From: Streptococcus mitis
Lineage (GTDB): Bacteria; Bacillota; Bacilli; Lactobacillales; Streptococcaceae
Assembly: GCF_946190375.1 (NCBI RefSeq)
Contig: NZ_CAMIAF010000009.1
Coordinates: forward strand, 1-64,000
Length of the DNA stretch: 64,000 nucleotides
Direction: 5' to 3'
Shown here: one piece after another, positions 1 through 10,153 of the stretch
Layout of the letters: every line of letters begins with the position of its first letter
Position numbering within the stretch: the stretch's first letter is position 1
The notes under the pieces: model-generated
Told to the model about the DNA's origin: nothing
What the model saw: only the letters and a program-made list of their open reading frames with translations
The model's database searches: none
Translations under genes and position numbers: made by a program

Positions 1-40
1 TGATTATCAAGCATTATTTTACCTCATCTCTAGTATAACA

Positions 41-66
41 AAAAAGCCATCAATTTGATGACTTTT
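41..66 (-). terminator. intrinsic terminator of pflB
   Basis: On the minus strand a GATGACT-type arm pairs with AGCCATC (45-51 with 57-63) around a short AT loop, followed by a run of T. It lies about 55 bases past the pflB stop. Confidence 0.6.
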
Positions 67-120
67 TCAGTAGGCTCTCGACTGACAGAGGGTTCCTTAT
101 TTCATTACTTAAACACTTGA

Positions 121-2445
121 TTAGCTCAATGCATCCAAGGCGTCATCCATTGAAAGAACTTCGTGGAAGACACGTTGTGTCAATTCAGTTTTTTGTTCTG
201 GAGTGAGGTATTTAGTGTTTACACAGTATCCAGAGATACGTACGATAACATCTTCACCTGACATGATCTTTTCGTAAACATCGTTCAAGTCCATAACGTT
301 CAAGTTAACGTGTTGTCCACCGTTTTCGAAGTAACCATCAAGGATTGTTACCAAGTTATCAACTTGTTCGTCACGAGTCTTACCAAGAGCACGAGGTGAT
401 ACTTGTGTAGTCAATGAGATACCATCAGCTGCGTAACTAAAGTCAAGGCTAGAAAGTGAGTTCAAGTTTTGCAACCATCCACCTTTAGCTTTGTTAGATG
501 GGTTAGCACCTGGTGAGAAGAATTCAAGTTTAGACAAGTTCACAGAACCATCTTCGTTGAGGTATACACCTTTGTGGACTGGTGAGTTACCAGTTTGTTT
601 AGAGTAAGCAACGTTAGATGTGATTGTCAAAAGTGATACAGTAGCTTCTGCGTCTTTGTAAAGTTTGTGGCTACGTAGACGAGTTGTGTAAGCTTCAATC
701 AACCATTCTGCCAATTCGTTTGAACGTGGGTCATCTTCACCCCAACGTGGGTATTCACCGATTGTTTCGTAATCGTAGATGTAGCCATTTTCGTCACGGA
801 TTGGTTTAACTGTAGCGTACTTAATAGCTGACAATGTGTCAACAGTGTTGGCAAATCCACAGATACCGAATCCCATGTTAGCGCGTTGTTTAGTTGGCAA
901 GAAGGCCATTTGAACAGCTTCGTAGTTGTACTTATCAGTCATGTAGTGGATGATGTTCAAAGCATCTACATAAGTGTCAGTCAACCAGTCAAGAGATTTT
1001 TCAAAGTTAGATTTAACTGATTCAAATTCAAGAACTTCATCACGGATTGGTTCGATATCAAATACTTTGTAGTCTTTGTGTACATCATCGTAACCACCGT
1101 TCAAACCAGTAAGAAGGGCTTTCAATACGTTTACACGCGCACCGAAGTACTGGATGTTGTGGCGTTGTTCTTCATTTTCTGGGTCAAGTGGTGACACACA
1201 GCATGAGATACAGCTCATTTCACCATATCCGTCTTTAGCCATTGTTGTTACACCTTCGTATTGGATAGAAGAGTGTTTGTGGCTCATGTGCATACAGTAG
1301 CGACGGAAGTTGTATGGCAATTTATCAGTCCAAAGAACTGTCAAGTTTGGTTCTGGAGAGTTACCGATGTTGTCAAGTGTGTTCAAGAAACGGTAGTCCA
1401 TCTTAGTAACACGGTGACGACCGTCGTTACCCATACCAGCCATAGAAGTTGTGATGAAAGTTGGGTCACCTGAGTACAATTGGTCGTAAGCTTTTGTACG
1501 AGCAAATTTAACTGTACGAAGTTTCATAACGAAATCATCAACGAATTCTTGGATTTCTGATTCAGTAAATGTACCACGAGCAAGGTCACGTTCTGCAAAG
1601 ATGTCCAATACGATTGGCACACGTCCTAGAGATGTAGCAGCACCGTTGATAACACGGCAGACAGACATGAAGGCGATGTTAACCCATTGGATAGCTTCTT
1701 TAACGTTCATCGCTGGTTTGCGAACATCAACTCCGTAAAGGTCACCCAAGCGAACAACTTGTTGCAATGCTTGGTATTGAAGATTGATTTCTTCACGAAG
1801 ACGGATTGTTTCTTCATCGATTTCTTCGATTGCATTCCAGTCGTTTACTTTTTCTTGCATCAAGTAGTCTGCACCGTAAAGAGCAAGACGTGCGTAAACA
1901 CCGATGATACGTCCGCGTGAGTATGCATCTGGAAGACCAGTTACAGTGTGTGCGTGACGTGCGCGACGAATGTTTGAAGTGTAGGCACGGAAGATACCGT
2001 CGTTAACTGTTGTTACATATTTAGTGAAGATTTCGTGAACAGCTGGGTCTGGTTCGTATCCATTTTCTTTCAAAGTAGTTTCAGCCATACGGATACCACC
2101 TTTTGGCATGAAGTTCAATTTGAAGAGTTCATCGTTTTGGATACCGAAGATAACTTCGTTTTCTTTATCGATAAATCCTGCTGGGATATCAGCGATAGAT
2201 GTTGGACGAGTGTCCATTGGGAAACGAGTTTCTTCGTAGTGAGCCTTAGTTTCTTCTACAATTTTTTTGATGTGAAGTGAACGTTCTGTTGGTCCTGCAA
2301 GGAAGCTTTCGTCTCCATCATAAGGTGTGTAGTTAGCTTGTACGAAGCGTGATACACTTGCTTTTTCTTTCCAATCTACTCCTTTGAAGCCTTCCCAAGC
2401 TTTGTCAAAAATATCTTGTGCTTCAACAACTGTTTTAACAACCAT
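121..2445 (-). CDS. pflB: pyruvate formate-lyase (formate acetyltransferase)
   Basis: Glycyl-radical enzyme that converts pyruvate and CoA to acetyl-CoA and formate in the cytoplasm during mixed-acid fermentation. The 774-residue length is typical. The two adjacent catalytic cysteines are seen in the motif SCISCCVSP, and the radical glycine in RISGYCVN at about Gly739. The start is placed at the ATG at 2445 because AGAGGA lies 7 bases upstream. A longer reading from 2481 has no such site. The gene is monocistronic, divergent from dinB, and has an upstream cre-like site for CcpA. The activating enzyme is not in this window. Confidence 0.97.
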   Translation of the reverse strand: MVVKTVVEAQDIFDKAWEGFKGVDWKEKASVSRFVQANYTPYDGDESFLAGPTERSLHIKKIVEETKAHYEETRFPMDTRPTSIADIPAGFIDKENEVIFGIQNDELFKLNFMPKGGIRMAETTLKENGYEPDPAVHEIFTKYVTTVNDGIFRAYTSNIRRARHAHTVTGLPDAYSRGRIIGVYARLALYGADYLMQEKVNDWNAIEEIDEETIRLREEINLQYQALQQVVRLGDLYGVDVRKPAMNVKEAIQWVNIAFMSVCRVINGAATSLGRVPIVLDIFAERDLARGTFTESEIQEFVDDFVMKLRTVKFARTKAYDQLYSGDPTFITTSMAGMGNDGRHRVTKMDYRFLNTLDNIGNSPEPNLTVLWTDKLPYNFRRYCMHMSHKHSSIQYEGVTTMAKDGYGEMSCISCCVSPLDPENEEQRHNIQYFGARVNVLKALLTGLNGGYDDVHKDYKVFDIEPIRDEVLEFESVKSNFEKSLDWLTDTYVDALNIIHYMTDKYNYEAVQMAFLPTKQRANMGFGICGFANTVDTLSAIKYATVKPIRDENGYIYDYETIGEYPRWGEDDPRSNELAEWLIEAYTTRLRSHKLYKDAEATVSLLTITSNVAYSKQTGNSPVHKGVYLNEDGSVNLSKLEFFSPGANPSNKAKGGWLQNLNSLSSLDFSYAADGISLTTQVSPRALGKTRDEQVDNLVTILDGYFENGGQHVNLNVMDLNDVYEKIMSGEDVIVRISGYCVNTKYLTPEQKTELTQRVFHEVLSMDDALDALS

Positions 2446-2500
2446 GTTAATGTCCTCTTTTTTCTTTCTAGTAACAACCATCTGTTACATTCATGAGACA

Positions 2501-2527
2501 AGTATACCATACAGTAATCGTTTTCAA
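2501..2527 (-). promoter_or_regulatory. pflB promoter with cre-like (CcpA) site
   Basis: On the minus strand an extended -10 (TG-G-TATACT) is at 2501-2509. Just upstream, TTGAAAACGATTACT (2513-2527) matches 14 of 15 positions of the cre consensus WTGNAARCGNWWWCA. The overlap of operator and -35 region suggests carbon catabolite control, which is known for pfl in streptococci. Binding here is inferred. Confidence 0.65.
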
Positions 2528-2644
2528 CAAGTAATAAATCCCTATTTTTACACTTTCTTTTCTAAAACAGTCTATATTTTGTTCCGAACTGTATTATATT
2601 TTTGAAAAAATAAAGTCCTTTTTTCTTTTTTTCAGAAAAAAGGG

Positions 2645-2650
2645 TATAAT
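2645..2650 (+). promoter_or_regulatory. dinB -10 element
   Basis: A perfect TATAAT lies 33 bases before the dinB ATG. No good -35 is visible at the right distance; the upstream tract is T-rich. Confidence 0.5.
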
Positions 2651-2682
2651 AAAATAAAATAAGCAGTAAAAAGGTGCTAGGC

Positions 2683-3744
2683 ATGTTGATTTTTCCTTTG
2701 TTAAATGATTTGTCAAGAAAAATCATCCATATTGACATGGATGCCTTTTTTGCTGCGGTGGAAATCAGAGATAATCCTAAACTCAGAGGAAAACCTGTCA
2801 TTATCGGAAGCGACCCTCGGCAAACAGGTGGACGGGGAGTCGTTTCTACCTGTAGCTATGAGGCACGAGTTTTTGGTGTCCATTCAGCCATGAGCTCAAA
2901 GGAAGCCTATGAGCGTTGTCCCCAAGCCGTCTTCATCTCAGGAAATTATGAGAAATACAAGGCTGTGGGACTCCAGATTCGAGCTATTTTTAAGCGCTAT
3001 ACAGATTTGATTGAGCCTATGAGCATTGACGAAGCCTATTTGGATGTGACAGAGAATAAACTCGGTATCAAGTCAGCGGTCAAAATCGCTCGCCTCATTC
3101 AAGAGGATATCTGGCAAGAACTCCATCTAACTGCTTCTGCTGGCGTTTCTTATAACAAATTCTTAGCTAAAATGGCCAGTGATTATCAAAAACCACATGG
3201 TCTGACAGTGATTCTACCTGAGCAAGCTGAGAACTTTCTCAAACAAATGGATATTTCCAAGTTTCATGGAGTAGGAAAAAAGACAGTGGAAAGACTTCAT
3301 CAAATGGGTGTTTTTACCGGCGCTGATTTGCTTGAAGTTCCTGAAGTGACTCTGATAGACCGTTTTGGCAGACTGGGCTATGACCTGTATCGAAAGGCTC
3401 GAGGTATCCACAATTCCCCAGTCAAATCCAATCGCATCCGTAAATCAATTGGCAAGGAGAAAACCTATGGAAAGATTCTCCGTGCTGAGGAAGACATCAA
3501 AAAAGAGCTGACTCTTCTATCAGAAAGAGTCGCTCTCAGTCTCAATCAGCAAGAAAAAGCTGGAAAAATTGTCATTTTGAAAATCCGCTACGAAGACTTT
3601 TCAACTCTTACTAAACGAAAAAGTCTGCCTCAAAAAACACAGGATGCTAGTCAGATAAGCCAAATAGCCCTGCAACTCTACGAAGAATTAAGCGAGAAAG
3701 AAAGAGGTGTCCGCCTGCTGGGGATTACCGTGACTGGATTTTAA
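2683..3744 (+). CDS. dinB: DNA polymerase IV (Y-family)
   Basis: Error-prone translesion polymerase that extends damaged or misaligned template ends. The product is 353 residues, normal for DinB. The catalytic acidic motifs are visible: [10 protein letters not shown] near the N-terminus and SIDEAYLD in the palm. A helix-hairpin-helix region ([10 protein letters not shown]) and the little-finger domain follow. The ATG at 2683 is chosen over the in-frame GTG at 2674 because AAAAGG sits at the right distance before it. It is divergent from pflB and ends in a terminator shared with uppP. Confidence 0.95.
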   Translation: MLIFPLLNDLSRKIIHIDMDAFFAAVEIRDNPKLRGKPVIIGSDPRQTGGRGVVSTCSYEARVFGVHSAMSSKEAYERCPQAVFISGNYEKYKAVGLQIRAIFKRYTDLIEPMSIDEAYLDVTENKLGIKSAVKIARLIQEDIWQELHLTASAGVSYNKFLAKMASDYQKPHGLTVILPEQAENFLKQMDISKFHGVGKKTVERLHQMGVFTGADLLEVPEVTLIDRFGRLGYDLYRKARGIHNSPVKSNRIRKSIGKEKTYGKILRAEEDIKKELTLLSERVALSLNQQEKAGKIVILKIRYEDFSTLTKRKSLPQKTQDASQISQIALQLYEELSEKERGVRLLGITVTGF

Positions 3745-3775
3745 AACCTTGAAGAGCTCCCCCTTCAAGGTTTTT
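3744..3775. terminator. bidirectional terminator between dinB and uppP
   Basis: Ten-base perfect stem AAACCTTGAA / TTCAAGGTTT (3744-3753, 3764-3773) with A-rich and T-rich flanks, between convergent genes. It can serve both directions. Confidence 0.85.
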
Positions 3776-3776
3776 C

Positions 3777-4622
3777 TTATACAAATAAACGAACGAAGCT
3801 ATAAAGTAGCAAAACACTACCAAGCACGATGCGGTATTTACCGAAAAGGGTAAAGTCGTGTTTTTTCACATAGCTGGTCAAAAAGCGAATAGCCACCATG
3901 CTGACTGCAAAAGCTACTCCCATCGCAACCAAGAGCAAGAACAATTGCCCAAAGCTCAAGAGCTGTCCTGCTTTCACAAATTTGAAAATCTTTAAGGCAC
4001 TAGCTCCGAACATAACAGGAATTCCAAGATAGAAGGTAAATTCTGTCACAACAGAACGACTGGTTCCATTTAACAAACCACCGACAATCGTTGCCCCAGA
4101 ACGACTGGTTCCTGGTAAAAGGGCAAGAACTTGGAAAAGTCCGATATAGAAAGCTGTCGTATAAGGAAGCTTGTCCAATTCTGTTACACTTGGCTCGATA
4201 GCACGCGCTTTATTTCGTTTTTCCAAATAGATAAAGGCAATCCCATAGATAATCAACATAAGAGCAACAGAAACCATATTATGGAAGTGGGTATCAAACC
4301 AATCATCAAATTTAAAGACGGCAAGCAAAGGTAAAGTGGCAACCAAGACCTTCAACCACAGTCTCCAAGTCTTACGAACTTCCTGCTTATCCTTTGTCGG
4401 TTTGAAAGGATTGAGCTTGTTAAAGTAAATAACCATGACCGCCAAAATCGCTCCCAGCTGAATTACAACATTAAACATGGACATAAAGGCTTCATTCTGA
4501 TTTTGGTATTGGATAAATTCCTCTGCTAAAATCAAGTGACCTGTACTGGAAATCGGCAACCATTCCGTAATTCCTTCAACAATACCGAAGAAGATAGATT
4601 TTAAAATTTCAATAAGATACAT
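3777..4622 (-). CDS. uppP: undecaprenyl-diphosphatase (bacitracin resistance protein)
   Basis: Integral membrane phosphatase that recycles undecaprenyl pyrophosphate to the monophosphate carrier used for peptidoglycan and other wall polymers. The 281-residue polytopic protein carries both family signatures: the N-terminal [20 protein letters not shown] block with catalytic glutamates and the [13 protein letters not shown] block with the active-site arginine and serine. The start at 4622 is preceded by AAAGGAG at 6 bases. It stands alone between two terminators or intergenic gaps. Confidence 0.96.
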   Translation of the reverse strand: MYLIEILKSIFFGIVEGITEWLPISSTGHLILAEEFIQYQNQNEAFMSMFNVVIQLGAILAVMVIYFNKLNPFKPTKDKQEVRKTWRLWLKVLVATLPLLAVFKFDDWFDTHFHNMVSVALMLIIYGIAFIYLEKRNKARAIEPSVTELDKLPYTTAFYIGLFQVLALLPGTSRSGATIVGGLLNGTSRSVVTEFTFYLGIPVMFGASALKIFKFVKAGQLLSFGQLFLLLVAMGVAFAVSMVAIRFLTSYVKKHDFTLFGKYRIVLGSVLLLYSFVRLFV

Positions 4623-4683
4623 AGATTACTCCTTTTTTCTATCTTCCATTATAGCATATTTTTTCAGTCTATGGCAGTTCTCT

Positions 4684-6573
4684 TTAAAAGGCACCGATAC
4701 TGCCGCCACCTCCGCCTCCAGAGAAGCCACCGCCAGAACTTCCACTTCCAGAAGATACGGAGTAGGTACTTGCTGTATTTGCGACATTGGCATAATGGCT
4801 CATTTGTGCTGTTGAATGATAAAACATACTGTGCCAGCCATAAGCTACATAGAGATTGATATCTGGATTTTCCACTTGGATATGATGAACCTTCATCAAA
4901 TGACTGACCTTGTCCGCATAGCCAAATAAGGTCGCATAAACCAAGAGGCGATTCCAGACCACAATACTTTCCAATTCAACCTGATCCAATCGTGCAATCT
5001 CACGCAACATATTTTCAAAACTGGTCCAGAGATAGTAGACCTCTGCTCCTGCTTCATTTAGGACGCCATCACGATTATCTAGTCGAAGCTTCCAATAATA
5101 GAAAACAGCCAAAACCAAACCTAGAAAACCAAGTATTGCCAAGGGGATGTAAAGATAGCCATGAACGTCTAAACTGTACAAGAACAAACCAAATCCGATA
5201 AATAATGGTAGGATAGTAGAAAGTCCCATCCCCACTTGCAAGGCCTTTTCTCCACCAGTCAAGGGACGATAATAATCCGGAAGCCCCCAGAAGGAAACTC
5301 GATTTCTCACTCCTTCTTGCATCTCTTTCAATACTTCTTCAAAAGAAGATTTGAGTTGAAGCCCTCTTGCTTGAATCCGTTTTTCATCAGAGACTTTTGC
5401 CCCACGATAAAGACTATCAGATACCTTGTAATCCGCAAACAAATTGGAAAGAGTTTCTTCTTTTTTGCCTGAAAAAGCCAGATTTAGGCAGTCTTTCTCA
5501 AAGCTTGACAAACCATCTTCTTTTACTAGCCTCAAACCAACTGCATCTCCTTCTGAAATGATAGAGACATTCCCACGGTCTATCACATCTAGCAAGGTAG
5601 CTTGAATAAGTTGATCAAAGGTGAATTTTCCAACTCCCTTGACCAAGGGACTCACTTCCTCCAAGGAGGTAGAGTAGACAGCCTCTGATAAAACCATAGG
5701 CTCTAATTCCATTGGTGGTTCATAGAGACGATGATTTTTGGCATATTTGACTGAAGGAGTGGTCTTTCTTCTATAGATAAAATAGAAGCAGACACTCAAT
5801 AACAAGGAGATAGAAAGTATGGCAGGAAACACCCACGTAAGGAGTTGTTTACTTTTCTCTTTTTCTTTAACAATCGAGTCTTCTATCTTATTAAACTCGT
5901 CTAAACGATTCCCTTTCAAACCCTGATCCCTAGCGCTAGCAAAATCAGTTCGAGGCCAGTATGCATGCAATTCAACTCCACGCTTAGCTGGAAGATTGTC
6001 CAAACGAATAGTATAATCAAGGCTACTCTTTTCAATCGTTCCCTCTCTAAAAAGTTTGCCTGTATGGAAATAGAGTTTTTCCGCCCCCTTGTCTCCCCTT
6101 ACATGAAATTCAAACTTTCCAATAGCCCCTGAACTATCTGTCAGAGGTTGCCAATTTAATTCAGCGATGTCATCATATAGGAAAAGCAAATTTTTTAAGT
6201 TCCATGTAAGGTCAACTTCAACTATGTCGCCCTCCTGACCCGGATTGTAGACTTTCACAGTATAACCATCTGCTCCTTCTGTCACTTCGCTAGTAACGTC
6301 TGCTAGCTCAGCACCGTTTTTCGCAGCCTGAACCTTTGGATGAGGGTCAATGTCAAATCCACTAGGCATCTTGCCAGCACGTCCAAGTCCCACGATTTGG
6401 CCCTTAAAGTCCTCCTCAAACTGGTAAACTATCTTCTGTCTAAATTCTGCTGTATTGTCTGCATGAATATACAAATCCCCTTGGTAAGAGTTTATCTTGA
6501 AATCAATGGCAAAAACAGAGAGTGGCAGAAAGCAAAACAAGCCTAACACCAGTAATAAAAAAATTTTTTTCAT
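4684..6573 (-). CDS. DUF2207 family membrane protein with Gly-rich C-terminus
   Basis: Unknown function. The 629-residue protein has a clear signal peptide (hydrophobic stretch at about 4-23), a large extracytoplasmic N-terminal domain typical of DUF2207, a membrane segment near 243-267, a cytoplasmic part, and two further membrane segments near 450-505. It ends in a low-complexity tail of Gly and Ser with final GGGGGGSIGAF, characteristic of this family. ATG 6573 is preferred over TTG 6576 because GGGGG lies 8 bases upstream. The family is widespread in Firmicutes but not biochemically assigned. Confidence 0.85.
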   Translation of the reverse strand: MKKIFLLLVLGLFCFLPLSVFAIDFKINSYQGDLYIHADNTAEFRQKIVYQFEEDFKGQIVGLGRAGKMPSGFDIDPHPKVQAAKNGAELADVTSEVTEGADGYTVKVYNPGQEGDIVEVDLTWNLKNLLFLYDDIAELNWQPLTDSSGAIGKFEFHVRGDKGAEKLYFHTGKLFREGTIEKSSLDYTIRLDNLPAKRGVELHAYWPRTDFASARDQGLKGNRLDEFNKIEDSIVKEKEKSKQLLTWVFPAILSISLLLSVCFYFIYRRKTTPSVKYAKNHRLYEPPMELEPMVLSEAVYSTSLEEVSPLVKGVGKFTFDQLIQATLLDVIDRGNVSIISEGDAVGLRLVKEDGLSSFEKDCLNLAFSGKKEETLSNLFADYKVSDSLYRGAKVSDEKRIQARGLQLKSSFEEVLKEMQEGVRNRVSFWGLPDYYRPLTGGEKALQVGMGLSTILPLFIGFGLFLYSLDVHGYLYIPLAILGFLGLVLAVFYYWKLRLDNRDGVLNEAGAEVYYLWTSFENMLREIARLDQVELESIVVWNRLLVYATLFGYADKVSHLMKVHHIQVENPDINLYVAYGWHSMFYHSTAQMSHYANVANTASTYSVSSGSGSSGGGFSGGGGGGSIGAF

Positions 6574-6618
6574 CAACTAAGCCCCCTTTTTATCTTTCTT
6601 ATCATTATAGCATTTTTT

Positions 6619-6669
6619 CGTAAGTAAAGGCTTACTTATGTTGAAAAATTACGCATTTTTCGATAAAAT
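6619..6669 (+). promoter_or_regulatory. promoter of the amino-acid ABC transporter, with inverted repeat
   Basis: TTGAAA (6641-6646) and TAAAAT (6664-6669) are separated by 17 bases. Immediately upstream is the inverted repeat TAAGTAA-AGGC-TTACTTA (about 6620-6637), a possible regulator site. Confidence 0.55.
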
Positions 6670-6711
6670 AGGAGACAGTTATTTTTTAATAGATTAGAAA
6701 TAGGAGAAATC

Positions 6712-8277
6712 ATGAGAAAAATATACTTATCTATTTTCACAAGTCTCTTGCTGATGCTGGGACTTGTCAATGTTGCTCAAGCTGATGAATATTTACGCAT
6801 CGGGATGGAAGCAGCATATGCTCCCTTTAACTGGACTCAGGATGATGATAGCAATGGGGCTGTCAAAATCGATGGGACCAACCAGTACGCTAATGGATAC
6901 GATGTCCAAATCGCCAAGAAAATCGCTAAGGACTTAGGTAAAGAACCTTTGGTTGTTAAAACCAAGTGGGAAGGTCTAGTCCCTGCCCTTACTTCTGGTA
7001 AGATTGACATGATTATCGCAGGTATGAGTCCAACTGCCGAACGCAAACAAGAAATTGCATTTTCAAGCAGTTACTACACTAGCGAACCAGTTTTGCTTGT
7101 CAAAAAAGATTCTACTTATGCAAACGCAAAATCTTTGGATGACTTTAACGGTGCAAAAATCACTTCTCAACAAGGTGTCTATCTTTATGACTTGATTGGT
7201 CAAATCCCAGGTGCTAAAAAAGAAACTGCCATGGGAGACTTCGCTCAAATGCGCCAAGCTCTTGAGGCTGGTGTCATCGATGCCTATGTTTCTGAACGTC
7301 CAGAAGCTCTGACTGCCGAAGCTGCTAACTCTAAGTTCAAGATGGTTCAAGTAGAACCAGGTTTCAAAACTGGAGAAGAAGATACAGCTATCGCCATCGG
7401 ACTTCGTAAAGATGACAACCGTATTAGCCAAATCAATGCCAGCATTGAAACCATTTCAAAAGACGATCAAGTTACCTTGATGGATCGTATGATCAAGGAA
7501 CAACCTGCCGAAGCTACAACAACTGAAGAGACTAGCAGTAGTTTCTTTAGTCAAGTCGCTAAAATTCTTTCTGAAAACTGGCAACAACTCTTGCGTGGTG
7601 CTGGTGTCACTCTTTTAATCTCTATCGTCGGAACCATCACAGGTCTCATTATTGGACTTGCCATTGGTGTCTTCCGTACTGCTCCTCTATCTGAGAATAA
7701 GGCCATTTATGGCTTACAAAAACTAGTCGGCTGGATTCTCAATGTCTACATTGAAATTTTCCGTGGTACCCCAATGATCGTTCAATCGATGGTTATCTAC
7801 TATGGAACTGCCCAAGCTTTCGGTATTAACCTTGACCGCACACTTGCTGCTATCTTCATCGTTTCGATCAACACTGGTGCCTACATGACTGAAATCGTTC
7901 GTGGTGGTATCCTAGCAGTTGACAAGGGACAATTTGAAGCTGCGACTGCTCTTGGTATGACTCATAACCAAACCATGCGTAAGATTGTCCTACCTCAGGT
8001 TGTCCGTAACATCCTACCAGCAACTGGTAATGAATTTGTCATCAATATCAAAGATACATCTGTATTGAACGTTATCTCTGTTGTCGAACTTTATTTCTCA
8101 GGAAATACAGTGGCAACACAAACCTATCAATACTTCCAGACATTTACAATCATCGCCGTGATTTACTTTGTCCTCACCTTCACCGTAACACGTATCCTAC
8201 GCTTCATCGAACGCCGCATGGACATGGATACCTATACTACAGGTGCTAACCAAATGCAAACGGAGGATTTGAAATAA
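6712..8277 (+). CDS. amino-acid ABC transporter, fused substrate-binding protein and permease
   Basis: Polar amino acid importer component (glutamine/glutamate/arginine class by family resemblance; the substrate cannot be read from sequence). The 521 residues begin with a signal peptide ending at about AQA-DE (residue 25). A periplasmic-type binding domain (about 28-265, with [13 protein letters not shown]) and a short Thr/Ser linker follow. The C-terminal permease domain (about 285-510) has the EAA loop [21 protein letters not shown]-like segment that contacts the ATPase. Such fusions are common in streptococci. Its stop overlaps the start of the ATPase gene by one base (TAATG). Confidence 0.93.
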   Translation: MRKIYLSIFTSLLLMLGLVNVAQADEYLRIGMEAAYAPFNWTQDDDSNGAVKIDGTNQYANGYDVQIAKKIAKDLGKEPLVVKTKWEGLVPALTSGKIDMIIAGMSPTAERKQEIAFSSSYYTSEPVLLVKKDSTYANAKSLDDFNGAKITSQQGVYLYDLIGQIPGAKKETAMGDFAQMRQALEAGVIDAYVSERPEALTAEAANSKFKMVQVEPGFKTGEEDTAIAIGLRKDDNRISQINASIETISKDDQVTLMDRMIKEQPAEATTTEETSSSFFSQVAKILSENWQQLLRGAGVTLLISIVGTITGLIIGLAIGVFRTAPLSENKAIYGLQKLVGWILNVYIEIFRGTPMIVQSMVIYYGTAQAFGINLDRTLAAIFIVSINTGAYMTEIVRGGILAVDKGQFEAATALGMTHNQTMRKIVLPQVVRNILPATGNEFVINIKDTSVLNVISVVELYFSGNTVATQTYQYFQTFTIIAVIYFVLTFTVTRILRFIERRMDMDTYTTGANQMQTEDLK

Positions 8278-9017
8278 TGACACAAGCAATCCTTGAAATT
8301 AAACACCTCAAAAAATCCTATGGACAAAACGAAGTGCTAAAAGACATTTCTCTGACTGTCCACAAGGGAGAAGTCATCTCTATCATCGGAAGCTCTGGAA
8401 GCGGAAAATCAACCTTCCTACGCTCCATTAACCTTCTTGAAACGCCAACTGATGGACAAATTCTTTATCATGGACAAAACGTCCTCGAAAAAGGCTATGA
8501 TCTCACGCAATACCGTGAAAAGTTGGGGATGGTGTTCCAATCCTTTAACCTCTTTGAAAATCTCAACGTGCTTGAAAACACAATTGTCGCTCAGACAACT
8601 GTCCTTAAACGCGAACGTACAGAAGCTGAAAAGATTGCCAAAGAAAACCTGGAAAAGGTCGGCATGGGAGAACGCTACTGGCAAGCGAAACCAAAACAAC
8701 TCTCAGGTGGTCAAAAACAACGTGTGGCCATCGCTCGTGCCCTTTCCATGAATCCTGACGCTATTCTCTTTGATGAACCAACATCAGCTCTCGATCCAGA
8801 AATGGTTGGAGAGGTCCTCAAAATCATGCAGGACCTGGCTCAGGAAGGCTTGACTATGATTGTCGTAACCCATGAAATGGAATTTGCCCGTGATGTCTCT
8901 CACCGTGTTATCTTCATGGATAAGGGTGTAATCGCTGAAGAAGGCAAACCAGAAGACCTCTTCACCAATCCTAAAGAAAACCGTACAAAAGAGTTCCTTC
9001 AACGCTATCTCAAATAA
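8277..9017 (+). CDS. amino-acid ABC transporter ATP-binding protein
   Basis: ATPase that powers the preceding fused binding protein/permease. The 246 residues show Walker [10 protein letters not shown] (about 37-45), the [15 protein letters not shown] signature, Walker [14 protein letters not shown], and the switch histidine in VVTHEME. It belongs to the GlnQ-type family. The one-base overlap with the upstream gene implies translational coupling, and a terminator follows directly. Confidence 0.95.
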   Translation: MTQAILEIKHLKKSYGQNEVLKDISLTVHKGEVISIIGSSGSGKSTFLRSINLLETPTDGQILYHGQNVLEKGYDLTQYREKLGMVFQSFNLFENLNVLENTIVAQTTVLKRERTEAEKIAKENLEKVGMGERYWQAKPKQLSGGQKQRVAIARALSMNPDAILFDEPTSALDPEMVGEVLKIMQDLAQEGLTMIVVTHEMEFARDVSHRVIFMDKGVIAEEGKPEDLFTNPKENRTKEFLQRYLK

Positions 9018-9021
9018 AAAG

Positions 9022-9050
9022 AAAAGGCTGCATCAATCGTGCAGTCTTTT
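9022..9050 (+). terminator. terminator of the ABC transporter operon
   Basis: AAAAGGCTGCA (9022-9032) pairs with TGCAGTCTTTT (9040-9050) with a 7-base loop and a T-run at the end. Confidence 0.85.
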
Positions 9051-9107
9051 TGCTGTCCTCAAAATGAAAAGGCAGACCCAATTCAAGAATCCGCCATTAT
9101 TCAAAGA

Positions 9108-9323
9108 TTAATCTTCAAATTTTTCATGATTTTTTTCATAGAAATCAATTAAACCTAGAGCTGTTTCAAATGAAATATTTTTTACTTTTGCACGACCCTG
9201 CGCTAGAGCAATGATAGACATTTCACGCGCATTCGTTTCTTTAGAGATACGGTAGCCTGTGATTTTCTTATCACGAACCCAGCCAACAACTGATTCTACT
9301 TTTTCAAAGTTTGACTTAGCCAT
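9108..9323 (-). CDS. small conserved protein of unknown function, possible HTH
   Basis: 71 residues. The N-terminal half (VVGWVRDKKITGYRISKETN) resembles a short helix-turn-helix of the kind seen in XRE-like streptococcal proteins, but no domain can be named with confidence. The start has GGAGA at 6 bases (AGGAGAAGAAC). It stands alone, convergent with the ABC transporter operon and followed leftwards by its terminator. Confidence 0.7.
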   Translation of the reverse strand: MAKSNFEKVESVVGWVRDKKITGYRISKETNAREMSIIALAQGRAKVKNISFETALGLIDFYEKNHEKFED

Positions 9324-9330
9324 GTTCTTC

Positions 9331-10017
9331 TCCTATTTTCTTCTTTACGTTATATTATTCTATACGTTTTTATGTCTTTTGTCAATAAAAAAACATATAT
9401 TCAATAAAATAAATGATTCAGAATCTTCTTACTTCCTTTTTAAAGCCGATAATATATAGGTTTTTGCTTACTATGACCCATTAGTAAGCTCCTAAAGAAT
9501 AATTGTATTATTAAGCTTTAAACTTGTAAAAATATTCATGTATACTGAATGCCAGTTTCTCAATAGGATAGACAGGATTTACTATTTCATTCTATATATT
9601 CCTTTTAAATCAACAAGTCCACTAAAGATAGTCTTTCACTCCACACTATCTCTAAACCATTCCGTTTTTCTTTCTCCTTCTTTGGTTCCTTTCCTGTCCT
9701 TATCTATATCTTATTTATTTCACAACCGGTACTACTTACTTTGTCAAATCTTGCACCTTCTGATTACATACCCGCTTTCCAGCTAGTCATTTGAAAACAG
9801 CAGCACTTGCCGTTTCGTGTCTAGCGCTATTGTTTATCTCACGAGTTTTTTCAGCCGACTCACCTAGCAACTATCTCACAAACATTGATTATTTTTTCTG
9901 ATTCCTATTATATTTAGAGAAATTTCAAATTAGGGATATATACATTGGGGATTTCAAAAAATTTCCTTATATATAGTAAGTAATTCTATCGCCTTAATAT
10001 AAACAGAATCAAAAATA
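9331..10017. other. long AT-rich intergenic region without a supported gene
   Basis: About 690 bases with no convincing coding region. The one longer open frame (9538-9786, plus) has no ribosome-binding site and an unnatural, Ser/Leu/Phe-rich composition. I see no tRNA, riboswitch or named repeat here. Confidence 0.5.
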
Positions 10018-10113
10018 ATAGGTGCTATAGTGAGTTGTAGTAGAAATAGCACGATAGATTTCCTAAGTCCATAGGAATCGCCCCCTTTCTTCACCCTCAT
10101 TATAACACCTATA
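10018..10113. repeat. short element with terminal inverted repeats, MITE/RUP-like
   Basis: The ends ATAGGTGCTATAG (10018-10030) and TATAACACCTAT (10101-10112) are imperfect inverted copies (12 of 15 matching over 10017-10031 / 10099-10113). They enclose about 95 bases of non-coding DNA just past ilvA. Size and structure resemble pneumococcal RUP-type miniature elements (about 107 bp, inserted at TA), but identity to RUP was not verified. Confidence 0.35.
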
Positions 10114-10153
10114 CATCAGTTGTGCAAATAATATGATATTTTTTTATTAGTCC

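Noticed and set aside
9538-9786. 82-codon frame in the long intergenic region
   Set aside because: No ribosome-binding site, skewed composition (Ser, Leu, Phe, Tyr), no resemblance to a known protein.
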